The translations under genes and the position numbers were made by a program. From Martinezella multihospitum (GTDB taxonomy: Bacteria; Pseudomonadota; Alphaproteobacteria; Rhizobiales; Rhizobiaceae), in contig NZ_FMAG01000005.1 in NCBI RefSeq assembly GCF_900094585.1, positions 186,001-250,000 of the forward strand: DNA of 64,000 bases, written 5' to 3'. The notes beneath the pieces are model-generated. The model ran no database searches, was not told the DNA's origin, and worked only from the letters and a program-made list of their open reading frames with translations. How positions within the stretch are numbered: the stretch's first letter is position 1; each line of letters starts with the position of its first letter. Below, piece after piece: positions 25,419-33,918 of this stretch.

Positions 25419-26300
25419 ATGATAGACTGGCAGGACCTTCACCATTTCGCCGCCCTGGCACGAACCGGCTCGCTGTCTGCGGCGGCGCGGGAGCTCGGAG
25501 TCGATCACGCAACGGTTGGCCGGCGCATTGCCGCGCTGGAGCGCTCGCTCGATCTGCGCCTCATCGACCGGCGGCCGCGTACCTCGCCTTTGACGGCGGA
25601 CGGCCGCGCCATTGCCGAACTGGTGGGACGTATCGATGAAAATGTCGAGGCGATCCGGCGCTATTCGAAAAGTGCCGTCGCCGGGCTTTCCGCAGCGGTC
25701 AAGATCAGTGCGCCACCATCGGTCGCCGCTCATCTTCTCGCCCCGAAAGCCGCGCTGTTTCGCATGGACCATCCGGACATTACCTTGACCGTCGCCGGTG
25801 TCTCGCGCCGTGCTGCGATCGATTACGGCGAGACGGATATTGCTGTGAGAACGACGAGGCCGGAGGAGAACGATCTGCTGGTTCGGCGCATCGGCGTGAT
25901 GCGCTTCGGTCTTTACGCCGTCCCATCCTTTGCGCAGATGCCCGAAGAAGACTGGGTCTTTATCGGCTATGATGCAGCCCTTGAGCATCTGACACGGGAG
26001 ACCTGGTTGCGCGGTCTGCTGGCCGGCCGGCCAATCGTATTCCGCGCCGCCGATATCTTCGGGCAGCTCGAAGCTGCGCGCGCCGGCATTGGCGTTCTCG
26101 TGCTTCCCACTTTCCTGGGGGATAGCGAACCCGCTCTGACGCGCCTTCCGGTAGCGGTTCCGTCCCCTACGCGAGACCTTTGGCTAGTGACTTATCCGGA
26201 TTTGCGCCGTTTACCGGCTGTCCGCGCCGTCATGGATTTTGTCTGCGATGTGATCGGCCAAAGCTGTCCTATCCGGGATGACGTAAGCGCGGGGACGTAG
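25419..26300 (+). CDS. LysR-family transcriptional regulator
   Basis: 293 residues from the ATG at 25419 (MIDWQDLHHFAALARTGSLSAAARELGVDHATVGRRIAALE). An in-frame ATG at 25386 would place the start inside the dyad. The substrate-binding domain follows from about residue 90 (AAVKISAPPSVAAHLLAPKAALF). This VDHATVGRRI subgroup usually sits beside oxidoreductase genes; here the divergent quinone oxidoreductase is the likely target. Effector unknown. Confidence 0.9.
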   Translation: MIDWQDLHHFAALARTGSLSAAARELGVDHATVGRRIAALERSLDLRLIDRRPRTSPLTADGRAIAELVGRIDENVEAIRRYSKSAVAGLSAAVKISAPPSVAAHLLAPKAALFRMDHPDITLTVAGVSRRAAIDYGETDIAVRTTRPEENDLLVRRIGVMRFGLYAVPSFAQMPEEDWVFIGYDAALEHLTRETWLRGLLAGRPIVFRAADIFGQLEAARAGIGVLVLPTFLGDSEPALTRLPVAVPSPTRDLWLVTYPDLRRLPAVRAVMDFVCDVIGQSCPIRDDVSAGT

Positions 26301-26387
26301 GGCAACTCAGGGTCATATTTTCTTGTTGCAGCTTCGCCGCGAATCTCTATCCATAAATGGATGCGCCATCCCTATGGTCGGTGATCG

Positions 26388-28028
26388 ATGACGAAGCTGG
26401 GCAGTTGGTTCGTGGTGGACAGGGCGGATCTGGTCGCGGGCATATCGGTTGCCGGACTGATGCTGCCGGAAGCGGTCGCTTACGCAGGCATTGCCGGCCT
26501 GCCGCCGCATCGTGCGATCCTCGCCGGCATCGCCGGATGTCTTGTCTATGCGATATTCGGCCGCAGCCGCTTTGCCATCGTCTCTCCCACATCCTCGTCC
26601 GCAGCCATTCTCGCCGCCACCTTGGCGGTGGTGCCGGGCGATGCCACGATCAAGGCGGGGCTTGCCACGGTTGCCGTGGCGCTCGCCGGCATTCTCTTCG
26701 TCATCGCCGGCGCATTGCGCCTTGGCGGCATCACCGGTTTCATCTCGCGGCCGGTCCTGCGCGGCTTTGCGCTCGGGCTGGCGATCACCATCATCCTGCA
26801 TCAGCTGCCGATCCTCGTCGGCGTACCGGTGCAGGGCTCGAATATCCTGACCTACGCGACAGCACTCTTCGGCGCTATTCTGCAGTGGAATCCGATCAGC
26901 GTCATATTCGGCATCGTCGCGCTGGCGGCATTGCTGCTCTTGAAGCGATTGCCGGGCATTCCCGGCGCTTTCCTCGTGCTCGTCGCAGGCATCTTCGCCT
27001 CCTATCTGTTCGGCCTGGAAGGTCATGGCGTCAAACTGGTCGGCCCGATCGAGATCCTGCCGCAATGGCCGTCGCTGCCGGACGCCGACTGGACCGCCTA
27101 TTCGCGGCTGGTGCAGTTCACCGTGCCTCTTGTCCTCATCCTCTTTGCCGAATCCTGGGGCACGATGCGGGCCTTGGCGCTGCGTTATGGCGAAACGCTG
27201 GAGGTCAATCGCGAGCTTGGCGCGCTGGGTGCTGCCAATCTCGCCAGCGCCGTCGTTCAGGGCATGCCGGTCGGCGCCGGTTTTTCCGCCGGCTTCGCCA
27301 GCGAGGCGGCTGGCGCGAAGACGCGGGCGACCACCATCTTTGCCGCGATCGGCCTGGCGATCCTGATTGCCTGTGCCGGGCCGCTCGTTGCGCTTCTGCC
27401 TGAGCCGGTGCTCGCCGCCGTCGTGATCGCGGCTCTTACGCACGCGCTCGATCCCAGTCCCATCCTGCGTCTGCGCCGCCTGCATCGCGATTTCTACGTG
27501 GCAGTGGGTGCTGCTGTCGGCGTGCTCGCCTTCGGCGTCCTCAACGGCATGCTGCTGGCGATCGCGCTCTCGCTTGCCGCCATGATGCATCGCCTGGCCT
27601 CGCCGCATGTCGCCCGTTTGGGGCGGCTCAACAACAGCCATGACTTCGTCGATGTCAGCAGGCATGACGATGCGTCCGAGATACCGGGCATTGCCATCTG
27701 GCGCCCCGGCGAAACCCTGTTTTTCGGCAATGCCGATACGATCTTCGGCGAGATATTGTCCGGCAGCCGCAGTGAAGCCGGGTTGCAGGCAGCCATTCTC
27801 AGCCTGGAAGAAAGCTCCGATATCGACAGCACGGCGATGGACGCCTTGATGGAGTTCGACAGCGCGATGCAGCGAGCCGGTCTCCGCGTGCAGTTTGCCC
27901 GTGTGCATGACCGTGTTCGCGATCTCATGACGGTCGCCGGTGTTGCGGAGGTCGACAAGCGCTGCAGCTTCAGCGTCGATGATGCGGTGACGGCAGTGAT
28001 GGCGGATCAGAAGCAGCCGATGGCGTGA
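26388..28028 (+). CDS. SulP-family anion transporter with STAS domain
   Basis: 546 residues. About 12 hydrophobic segments span residues 10-400, starting with the family-typical DLVAGISVAGLMLPEAVAYAGIAGLPPHRA. The cytoplasmic STAS domain (about 440-540) contains LSLEESSDIDSTAMDALMEF, the conserved loop around the serine of anti-sigma-antagonist folds. SulP proteins carry sulfate, bicarbonate or dicarboxylates across the inner membrane. No sulfate-assimilation gene is adjacent, so the anion is open. It is convergent with the 2H phosphoesterase, 9 bp apart. Confidence 0.93.
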   Translation: MTKLGSWFVVDRADLVAGISVAGLMLPEAVAYAGIAGLPPHRAILAGIAGCLVYAIFGRSRFAIVSPTSSSAAILAATLAVVPGDATIKAGLATVAVALAGILFVIAGALRLGGITGFISRPVLRGFALGLAITIILHQLPILVGVPVQGSNILTYATALFGAILQWNPISVIFGIVALAALLLLKRLPGIPGAFLVLVAGIFASYLFGLEGHGVKLVGPIEILPQWPSLPDADWTAYSRLVQFTVPLVLILFAESWGTMRALALRYGETLEVNRELGALGAANLASAVVQGMPVGAGFSAGFASEAAGAKTRATTIFAAIGLAILIACAGPLVALLPEPVLAAVVIAALTHALDPSPILRLRRLHRDFYVAVGAAVGVLAFGVLNGMLLAIALSLAAMMHRLASPHVARLGRLNNSHDFVDVSRHDDASEIPGIAIWRPGETLFFGNADTIFGEILSGSRSEAGLQAAILSLEESSDIDSTAMDALMEFDSAMQRAGLRVQFARVHDRVRDLMTVAGVAEVDKRCSFSVDDAVTAVMADQKQPMA

Positions 28029-28037
28029 AGAGGCCGC

Positions 28038-28655
28038 TCAATCATGCAAAGTCCAATAGCACAGATGATCGTGCTTGGCCTCTCCCTGCAGGCTGTTAAT
28101 GAGGACGAAGTCCCTGGCGGTCCAACTCACAGGTTCCTCGAGCATGATGTCGGGAACGAGGTGTCCTTGATAGAGCAGCGTCATATGCGGCTCGACGGGC
28201 TTTTCCTTAGTTGGCGCGATGCCCGTGAGCCGTATGGCATCGGCCAGTTCCCGATGAAGCGCCTTCAGTTCTGCATTGCCGTCCTTGTTCCATAGGACAA
28301 GCGGACGGTTGTTGCCGTTGCCGAAGCTGACAGCCCGATCGAAGACGACGGGAAAGGGCGGTTTCCTCACCCTCGACGCAGCTTCCATCGCCGCAAATGC
28401 CACGTCCTCGGGCAGGCAGCGAAACGAGCCGATCGGGTAGAGCGTCACATGAAAGAGATCGGCCCGACGCGGCTTCGTGGAAAAACGGTACTGCCTGCGA
28501 AAATTTCCAGCCAGCTCATGGCTGTACGTGGCGATCGCCGCATCGGGCAGGAGTGCGAAATAGAACTCGTTGACAGGCCGTTGATCGATTGGCGGCGGTG
28601 TCCGCGTGTGTGATCCGCCTGCGAGATAGAGCGAAAGCTGCCCATTATTCTTCAT
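28038..28655 (-). CDS. 2'-5' RNA ligase-family (2H phosphoesterase) protein
   Basis: 205 residues. The two defining HxT motifs are H69-V-T71-L and H157-M-T159-L, at the usual separation. Such enzymes act on 2'-5' RNA bonds or 2',3'-cyclic phosphates; the bacterial role is uncertain (ThpR-like). The first 30 residues, SHTRTPPPIDQRP, look unstructured. It is a single gene facing the SulP gene. Confidence 0.87.
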   Translation of the reverse strand: MKNNGQLSLYLAGGSHTRTPPPIDQRPVNEFYFALLPDAAIATYSHELAGNFRRQYRFSTKPRRADLFHVTLYPIGSFRCLPEDVAFAAMEAASRVRKPPFPVVFDRAVSFGNGNNRPLVLWNKDGNAELKALHRELADAIRLTGIAPTKEKPVEPHMTLLYQGHLVPDIMLEEPVSWTARDFVLINSLQGEAKHDHLCYWTLHD

Positions 28656-28877
28656 GGGTTTGCATCAAAGCCGCGTTGCTTTGCCTCCTCTTTTTTGACC
28701 GCGGCATCGTAATGCATTGCGAACGGCCAATCAAGAACAAAACGAGAACATATAGTGAGTTCAAGATTCCAAAAGGCCGTATCCCTCATTTCAAAATGCG
28801 ATCGAATAAAAGGCAGGCCTGATCTGTTCATTCCAAGCGAGGCTCGCTTCCGTTCTCTCAAACAAGGAATGACGTCC

Positions 28878-29015
28878 ATGTTGACCAAAGCTATCTTTTC
28901 AGTCGTCCTCTTCGCCCTCATCGGGCTCGGCATTTCCGCCTGCTCCACCTCGGGCGATCACAATTCCGGCGGCGGCATGACGCTGAACGCGCCTCCGACT
29001 GGCGGCGGATATTGA
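28878..29015 (+). CDS. small lipoprotein, 45 residues
   Basis: MLTKAIFSVVLFALIGLGISAC is a signal peptide ending in a lipobox (ISAC), so the mature lipoprotein would be only about 24 residues, rich in glycine and serine (STSGDHNSGGG). AAGGA lies 9 bases before this ATG; an ATG at 28869 directly abuts it and is less likely. Entericidin-like small lipoproteins are comparable in size but I see no specific match. No partner gene is evident. Confidence 0.65.
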   Translation: MLTKAIFSVVLFALIGLGISACSTSGDHNSGGGMTLNAPPTGGGY

Positions 29016-29124
29016 TCTTTCAGCTCGCAATCGCCCTGAAGCCGCTCCATCGCCGCTAAAACGGTGGCAATTCTCGATCTTTGCAAGAATCGGGTTGAAT
29101 TCGAGGCTCCCGAGGACGATTTTC

Positions 29125-29718
29125 ATGACAAGTGGAAACACGGGAGCTTTCGTCATGAACGAGGCAAGGCAGAATTACCTGATCTTCGAAACCGCTGGCG
29201 GCTTCTGCGGCATCGCCTGGAACGATGTCGGCGTGCTGCGCTTTCAATTGCCGACCAAGGATGCCGGCGCGACTGAGCGCCTGCTTCTGCGCCGCTTGCC
29301 GAATGCGCAGCCCGGCACGCCGACCTCGCAGGTCACTGAGGCGGTCGCCAAGGTGAAGCGCTATTTCGCCGGTGAGGAGATCGACTTTTCCGACGTCGCG
29401 CTCGACCTCGGCGAGCAGGATGCTTTCTTCAAGCAGATCTACGATGCGGCCCGGCAGGTCGGCTGGGGCCACACCACCACCTACGGGGCGCTGGCCAAGC
29501 AGCTTGGCGCAGGGCCGGAAGCCGCGCGCGATGTCGGGCAGGCCATGGCGAAGAACCCGGTGGCGCTGATCATCCCCTGCCACCGCGTCCTGGCCGCAGG
29601 CGGCAAGATCGGCGGCTTTTCCGCGCCGGGCGGCTCCAATTCCAAGGCTCGCATGCTGGAGCTGGAAGGCGTCCAGCTGGCGCCGCCTAAGCCGGTCCAG
29701 CAATCGCTGGCGTTTTGA
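29125..29718 (+). CDS. ogt: methylated-DNA--protein-cysteine S-methyltransferase
   Basis: 197 residues from the ATG at 29125; the ATG at 29155 (MNEARQNYL) also has GGAG at good distance and may be the true start. The catalytic motif PCHRV holds C152, and the HTH-like GHTTTYGALAKQLG segment precedes it. The protein takes an alkyl group from O6-alkylguanine onto this cysteine and is consumed. There is no Ada-type N-terminal domain. It is a single gene. Confidence 0.94.
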   Translation: MTSGNTGAFVMNEARQNYLIFETAGGFCGIAWNDVGVLRFQLPTKDAGATERLLLRRLPNAQPGTPTSQVTEAVAKVKRYFAGEEIDFSDVALDLGEQDAFFKQIYDAARQVGWGHTTTYGALAKQLGAGPEAARDVGQAMAKNPVALIIPCHRVLAAGGKIGGFSAPGGSNSKARMLELEGVQLAPPKPVQQSLAF

Positions 29719-29754
29719 GCCGGACGATCGGGTGTACGGCTAAAGCTGCTCGTC

Positions 29755-30306
29755 CTATTCCTTCGGCCCCTGGCGGGCGCGCGAAAACAACAGCGTCTGC
29801 TTGTCATTGAGGCGCATCGGCTTCGGATCGCCATAGCCCGCCTTTTCGGCAACACGGATCGAGGCCGCATTGTCGGGCGAGATCAGGCAGACGCTGCGAT
29901 CAAATCGTGGCTGCTGGTCGAGCCAGGCGACGGCCGCCGCCAGTGCCTCCGTGGCAAAGCCCCTGCCATGCGCCCATGCCGCCAGTGCCCAGCCGGCCTC
30001 CGGAATACCCCTGATCGGCGGTTCCATCACCCTGTGAAAATCGGCAAAGCCGAGATCGCCGACATAGCGGCCGGAGGATTTCTCGCGGATTGCCCAATAG
30101 CCGTGTCCGAGCAGCGGCCAGAGACCATGATAGGACAGCATCCGCATCCATGACTCCCTGGAAGTGGAGACCACATTGCCGAAAATATGCCTCACGACCA
30201 GAGGATCGCTCCACATGCCCGCAAGCGGCTCGAAGTCATCGAGCGTGTGTCCCGTTAGGACAAGCCGTTCGGTTTCCAGTCGCGGAGGGAAAAGCGCTAC
30301 TTCCAT
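29755..30306 (-). CDS. RimJ/RimL-type GNAT acetyltransferase
   Basis: 183 residues. The start PPRLETERLVLTGHTLDDFEPLA is the characteristic first strand of RimJ/RimL-type GNATs. Motif A is GWALAAWAHGRGFATEALAA, and NAASIRVAEKAGY is the closing motif. These enzymes acetylate protein N-termini or small amines. It follows the DUF4180 gene by 17 bp on the same strand and is probably in one operon with it. Confidence 0.87.
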   Translation of the reverse strand: MEVALFPPRLETERLVLTGHTLDDFEPLAGMWSDPLVVRHIFGNVVSTSRESWMRMLSYHGLWPLLGHGYWAIREKSSGRYVGDLGFADFHRVMEPPIRGIPEAGWALAAWAHGRGFATEALAAAVAWLDQQPRFDRSVCLISPDNAASIRVAEKAGYGDPKPMRLNDKQTLLFSRARQGPKE

Positions 30307-30323
30307 AAAGGCAGACCTTTGAT

Positions 30324-30698
30324 TTAGCTTTGGGCGCCGTGCTGCAGGCGCTCCGCAAGCGCATCCAGATCGGGCAGGAACCAGACTTCACGACCCCTAT
30401 TGGATTCATACACGAAATCGCGCAGGGCATTACTGTCCGCGATCCATCCGGAGATGTCGCCGACGATGACGAGCTGCGAACGATAATTGACGAATTTCTG
30501 GATGATCGCGCCGGCGATGCGGGTTGAGAGCTGGAAAAACTCCTCGCTCAGCCGGGATGTCGGAACGACCACCAGCTGGGCTTCAGTGTCCCATGCAGCG
30601 CTGATCCAATCATTCACCTCCGTTTCGCTGGCGAGGAGCGGACCGTTGTCGTTACCGATGACGACTTTTCGGCCGGAGAATTCTTGGACTGTGTACAT
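30324..30698 (-). CDS. DUF4180 domain protein
   Basis: 124 residues, one domain. The fit to DUF4180 rests on VVVPTSRLSEEFFQLSTRIAGAIIQKFVNYRSQLVIVGDIS and the closing DFVYESNRGREVWFLPD. Proteins of this family are widespread, small and cytoplasmic, with no proven biochemical role; some sit beside MerR or GNAT genes, as here. It is the first gene of a two-gene unit with the RimJ-like GNAT. Confidence 0.85.
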   Translation of the reverse strand: MYTVQEFSGRKVVIGNDNGPLLASETEVNDWISAAWDTEAQLVVVPTSRLSEEFFQLSTRIAGAIIQKFVNYRSQLVIVGDISGWIADSNALRDFVYESNRGREVWFLPDLDALAERLQHGAQS

Positions 30699-30897
30699 GC
30701 TGGTTCGACTTTGCCTGCTGTTGAAGTATCGCTTTCGCCATCAATCCATAGGAATGGTGAGGACAGCTATCATGTAGCGCATGGCGTTCCTAGGCCCACC
30801 AGATGCAATCCCTGGGCTCCGCCGAGGTTGGAAGCCTGTTGCGGGAGAGGCGTAGCACCGCGACCAGGTCGCCCCTTCGGCCTTTCATCGCCAAAAT

Positions 30898-30951
30898 GTG
30901 TATTTTGCACCTTTACAAGCTGGGCTGGCTTCAATTAAGTGTATTATGCAC
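30898..30951. promoter_or_regulatory. two GTGTATTnTGCAC repeats 41 bp apart
   Basis: GTGTATTTTGCAC (30898-30910) and GTGTATTATGCAC (30939-30951) differ at one base. Each has GTGnA...TnCAC dyad symmetry. The 41-bp period is close to four helical turns, so two regulator dimers would face the same side. They lie 19-72 bp upstream of the FMN reductase ATG. Confidence 0.6.
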
Positions 30952-30969
30952 ATATATGGAGCGAACGTT

Positions 30970-31518
30970 ATGCCATCCAGAATCCTCGTTATCGTCGGCA
31001 GTGTCAGGCCGAACCGTATATGCCCCGCCGTTGCCGAATGGGTGACCGCGGTCGGGCGCGAGCTCCTGTCGGCCGAATTCGAGATCGTCGATTTGCGTGA
31101 CTGGCCCCTGCCGATGGACGCCGAACCCGCAATCCCGGCCACAGGTGATTATCACACCGATCTCACCAAGGCCTGGAGCGAAAAGATCACAAGCGGCGAT
31201 GCCTTCGTCTTCGTCAGCCCGCAATACAATTGGGGCTATCCGGCCGTATTGAAGAACGCGCTCGATCATCTCTATCGGGAATGGGCAGGCAAGCCGGCCA
31301 TGATCGTCACCTATGGCGGCCACGGCGGCAACAAATGCGCCGCCCAGCTTCATCAGGTATTGACCGGATTGAAGATGAAACCCACCGAAACCATGCCCGG
31401 CTTTACCCTGTCGCGCAGCCGCATCGAAGCGAATGCCGGCGAGGTGGACCCGACGACGGAGTTTGCCGATGGGCGACCGATGCTTGAACAGGCCTTTGGC
31501 GAGTTGGGTCGCCTCTGA
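30970..31518 (+). CDS. NADPH-dependent FMN reductase
   Basis: 182 residues from the ATG at 30970, with GGAGCG upstream. The flavodoxin-like fold is shown by ILVIVGSVRPNRICPAVAEWV, the phosphate loop around SPQYNWGYPAVLKNALDHLYREW (about 77-99), and VTYGGHGGNKCAAQL. Such proteins reduce FMN, quinones or azo dyes. The two operator-like repeats upstream indicate control by a dimeric repressor, but no regulator gene is adjacent. It marks the left edge of a segment with several gene remnants. Confidence 0.9.
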   Translation: MPSRILVIVGSVRPNRICPAVAEWVTAVGRELLSAEFEIVDLRDWPLPMDAEPAIPATGDYHTDLTKAWSEKITSGDAFVFVSPQYNWGYPAVLKNALDHLYREWAGKPAMIVTYGGHGGNKCAAQLHQVLTGLKMKPTETMPGFTLSRSRIEANAGEVDPTTEFADGRPMLEQAFGELGRL

Positions 31519-31565
31519 GCACGCAATCCTTGCGGCATCGATCTTCCCGATCATATCGATGAAAC

Positions 31566-31883
31566 ATGACGGATTGGAGCCACGATAAAACTACAATCGA
31601 TCATCATCCAAAGCGAGTTGATTTCGTTCATCGATATGAATTAATGCTCCACTTCACCAACCTGTTGCAGGCCGAAGACGACCATGTCGATGGTGTGGAG
31701 CAATCGCTCGCCTATTTTATCGCATTGCAGAAAGCCGGCGTCCCCACGGAAATGCATCTATATGTGCAAGACGGCCACGCTTTCGGCCTTCGTCCCACAA
31801 AGTTTCCCATCAGTCACTGGCCGGCGCTGGCGGAACAGGGGTTGCACACGATCGGCGTGCTCGATCCGCAAAAGGATGACTGA
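31566..31883 (+). pseudogene. C-terminal remnant of an alpha/beta-hydrolase esterase
   Basis: Only the last part of an esterase of the acetyl-xylan/dienelactone type is recognisable: LLQAEDDHVDGVEQSLAYFIALQKAGVPTEMHLY, then DGHAFGLRPTKFPISHWPALAEQ. The Asp and His of the catalytic triad are there, but the nucleophile serine and the whole N-terminal two-thirds are missing. The first 30 residues of the frame do not match the family and probably arise from joined sequence. No ribosome-binding site is seen. Confidence 0.7.
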
Positions 31884-31930
31884 TCGCGCCGGCAGTTCGG
31901 CTTGAGTGATCGCCGACCGGGAAGCGCCCA

Positions 31931-32512
31931 CTATTTGATGAGAACCCTTTCGCCCTCAACCGCCAGCTTTACCTCGCGATAATGTTCCGTCAGTTTCGCC
32001 AGGTCGAAAGCCCGGTTGAGGCCGCTCGGATTGGGCAGGACCCAGATCGAGGTGCCGGCAAATGCTTCCGGTTGCCTGCCCCATTCGATATCGGCCCGCA
32101 GGCTGATAGCCGCATAGGCCGCTTTGCCGAGAAATGCCAGATTTGCCGGCGCAAGCCTCCTGATTTTCTCTTCGAGCACGGGAGCGGCGGCGATGTAATC
32201 GCTCTTCTTCAGCTCGCTGGCGCTTTTCGTCGGGCGGGAGACCGCCGATGTCAGGCCGAGGCCATATTGCAGCATCTCGCGCTCTTCCTCCGCCCGCAGC
32301 AGGCGGGGGGTAAAGCCGGCAAGGTGCAATACCCGCCAGAAGCGGTTGCTGCGGTTGGAAAAGTTATGCCCGTCGCGATGTGCGGTAAGCGCAGGATTCA
32401 ATCCGCAGAAGACCACGGAAAGGTGCGGTGCCAGGATTTCGGCAAGCCCAGCCGCCGGTGCCGTGTTCTCTATCGGATCACTCAGCCCTTCGGCCGGGGT
32501 ATCGTCCTGCAT
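31931..32512 (-). CDS. mug: mismatch-specific (G:U/T) uracil-DNA glycosylase
   Basis: 193 residues. The two family motifs are GLNP at 37-40 (general-base region, Asn39) and NPSGLNR at 161-167 (minor-groove/mismatch wedge). The enzyme excises uracil, thymine and ethenocytosine opposite guanine. The N-terminal 20 residues are probably flexible. It is a single gene. Confidence 0.92.
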   Translation of the reverse strand: MQDDTPAEGLSDPIENTAPAAGLAEILAPHLSVVFCGLNPALTAHRDGHNFSNRSNRFWRVLHLAGFTPRLLRAEEEREMLQYGLGLTSAVSRPTKSASELKKSDYIAAAPVLEEKIRRLAPANLAFLGKAAYAAISLRADIEWGRQPEAFAGTSIWVLPNPSGLNRAFDLAKLTEHYREVKLAVEGERVLIK

Positions 32513-32817
32513 ATTAAACGTCCGTGCGCGAGAGGAGGCGAAGGCGGTGCGGAAAGCCGCGTCCCGTCATCCTAGCCGATAGATCGTGCGACTTGTTGCG
32601 GACTTCGTTGATGAAGCAGCCCATGAAGCCTTATAACCAGGCAATTGCGTTGGAAATAGACCCTGCCATTCGCCGCGATGGGGATAGGTCCTAACGCTTT
32701 GTTTTAATGTGTTTTGGAACTAAAGGTCGTGCGAGACCGTTTATCTCTAACTTTGACACGACGCTGACGTCGTGACCGGCCGGCTGGGTAAGCGGCGCTT
32801 TTGAGGAGTGTCTTAAT
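32513..32817. other. 305-bp intergenic region
   Basis: No gene is supported here. It holds the 5' flanks of the divergent mug and secreted-protein genes. An imperfect CACGACGCTGACGTCGTG dyad lies around 32756-32774 and could be regulatory. GAGGAG before 32818 is the ribosome-binding site of the next gene. Confidence 0.5.
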
Positions 32818-33258
32818 ATGAATATTTCATCTGGATTTCGTTCGGTCGCAGTTGCCGCTATTGCTGCCGCGGGGATTGGTTTCGCCGGCGCCGCGCATGC
32901 AGACAGCGGCACAATCCGCTTCTCCGTCTACAAGGCGGCTTTCTTCGTTGGTGGGTCGGGAGGTGAGGGCACGCTGACCTTCCATGGTCGCAAATATCCG
33001 ATCTCCATCGGCGGCATCTCGGGCGGCCTCGCCTTTGGCGCCTCCAAAACCTATTTCCAGGGCACCGTGCGCAATATTCGCCGCGCCCGGGATGTTGGCG
33101 GCGTCTACGGTGCCGCCGGCGGCGGCGGCGCGATCGGCAAGGGTGCTCAGATGATCGTTATGACCAATGACAAGGGCGCCCAGCTCGAACTCACGGGCAG
33201 GCAGGTCGGCCTGCAGGTCAACGCCGATATCAGCGGCTTGAGCATCACGGTGAAGTAA
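32818..33258 (+). CDS. secreted hypothetical protein, glycine-rich
   Basis: 146 residues with a signal peptide (about 1-29, AGAAHA before DSGTI). The mature part begins TIRFSVYKAAFFVGGSGGEGTLTF and ends in a beta-rich segment with GAAGGGGAIGKGAQMIVMTNDKGAQLELTG. The glycine-rich turn and repeated strands recall SYLF or DUF1134 (EipA-like) envelope domains, but I cannot confirm either. It has a good ribosome-binding site and is followed by a hairpin. It is periplasmic by prediction. Confidence 0.75.
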   Translation: MNISSGFRSVAVAAIAAAGIGFAGAAHADSGTIRFSVYKAAFFVGGSGGEGTLTFHGRKYPISIGGISGGLAFGASKTYFQGTVRNIRRARDVGGVYGAAGGGGAIGKGAQMIVMTNDKGAQLELTGRQVGLQVNADISGLSITVK

Positions 33259-33275
33259 GGGCGCAATTGCGCCCT
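33258..33275 (+). terminator. palindromic hairpin after the secreted protein gene
   Basis: AGGGCGCAATTGCGCCCT is a perfect 18-bp palindrome that begins at the last base of the stop codon. No T-run follows, so it may work as a weak terminator or 3' stabiliser. Confidence 0.5.
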
Positions 33276-33276
33276 C

Positions 33277-33582
33277 ATGATTATTGCCTGAAGGCCTGAT
33301 TTGCTGGATTGGCGATCAGGCCTTCGTTTTTTCAAGAAAAACTACCAAGAGGAGCGATTGCCCTTCTTATTCCCATCCGATCGTTCAGAGCCATATCAAG
33401 CATTTGAATTCGTTGAGAATAATACTTCTCCATCCAAATACTACAGATCGAGAAACCGTCAAAAATCCATAGTTCTGATTTCACTGAAGAATTTCGGCCA
33501 ACCTCCGCAGGCCATCTATCGACGACTATCGGCTCTCGGCACGTCATTCTAAGCCTGACATTCAAAGTGCGAACACGCTTAA
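33277..33582. other. AT-richer region without recognisable gene
   Basis: About 300 bases clearly lower in GC than the neighbours. Short open frames are present (for example 33301-33552) but none has a ribosome-binding site or family resemblance. It adjoins a FecCD permease remnant, so it is probably residue of transferred or deleted DNA. Confidence 0.45.
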
Positions 33583-33744
33583 AAGTACCGTCAGCTCAGC
33601 GCTCTGATCGGTGTTCTGGCGCTCATCTGGGCCGATGTCATCGCGCGCCTGATCATGGCCTCCGAGGACATGCCGATCGGCATCGTCACCGGTCTTGTCG
33701 GAGGCCTCGCGTTCATCTTGATCATGAGAGACAATGACGGGTGA
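33583..33744 (+). pseudogene. C-terminal remnant of a FecCD-type siderophore ABC permease
   Basis: The frame (53 residues after an in-frame stop at 33580) reads QLSALIGVLALIWADVIAR, then EDMPIGIVTGLVGGLAFIL and IMRDNDG, ending in TGA. It matches the last two helices of FecCD permeases, whose usual ending is LLADLLAR...ELPVGIVTALIGAPFF. The other roughly 280 residues, and the partner binding-protein and ATPase genes, are absent. It is too short to be functional. Confidence 0.7.
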
Positions 33745-33918
33745 GGTTAACATGCAATCGCATCAAACCGTCCAACTTGCTTGAGCTGTTGTTTGGCACC
33801 GAAAGGTAAGAATGCGGCAGTTTCGGTGGGAGCATGGGGCGACGTATCCTTTCGGCGCGATCGTTCGTCTTAGCTATTGACGGGCAATATCGCCCTGCTG
33901 ACGAATTGGAGCGTGACA

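Noticed and set aside
26313..27908. 531-residue minus-strand frame
   Set aside because: It is antisense to the SulP transporter and its composition (H, R, G, Q-rich) matches no protein family.
30780..30900. Possible start of a regulator gene (MQSLGSAEVGSLLRERRS)
   Set aside because: The frame runs into the operator repeats without a recognisable DNA-binding domain and has no ribosome-binding site.
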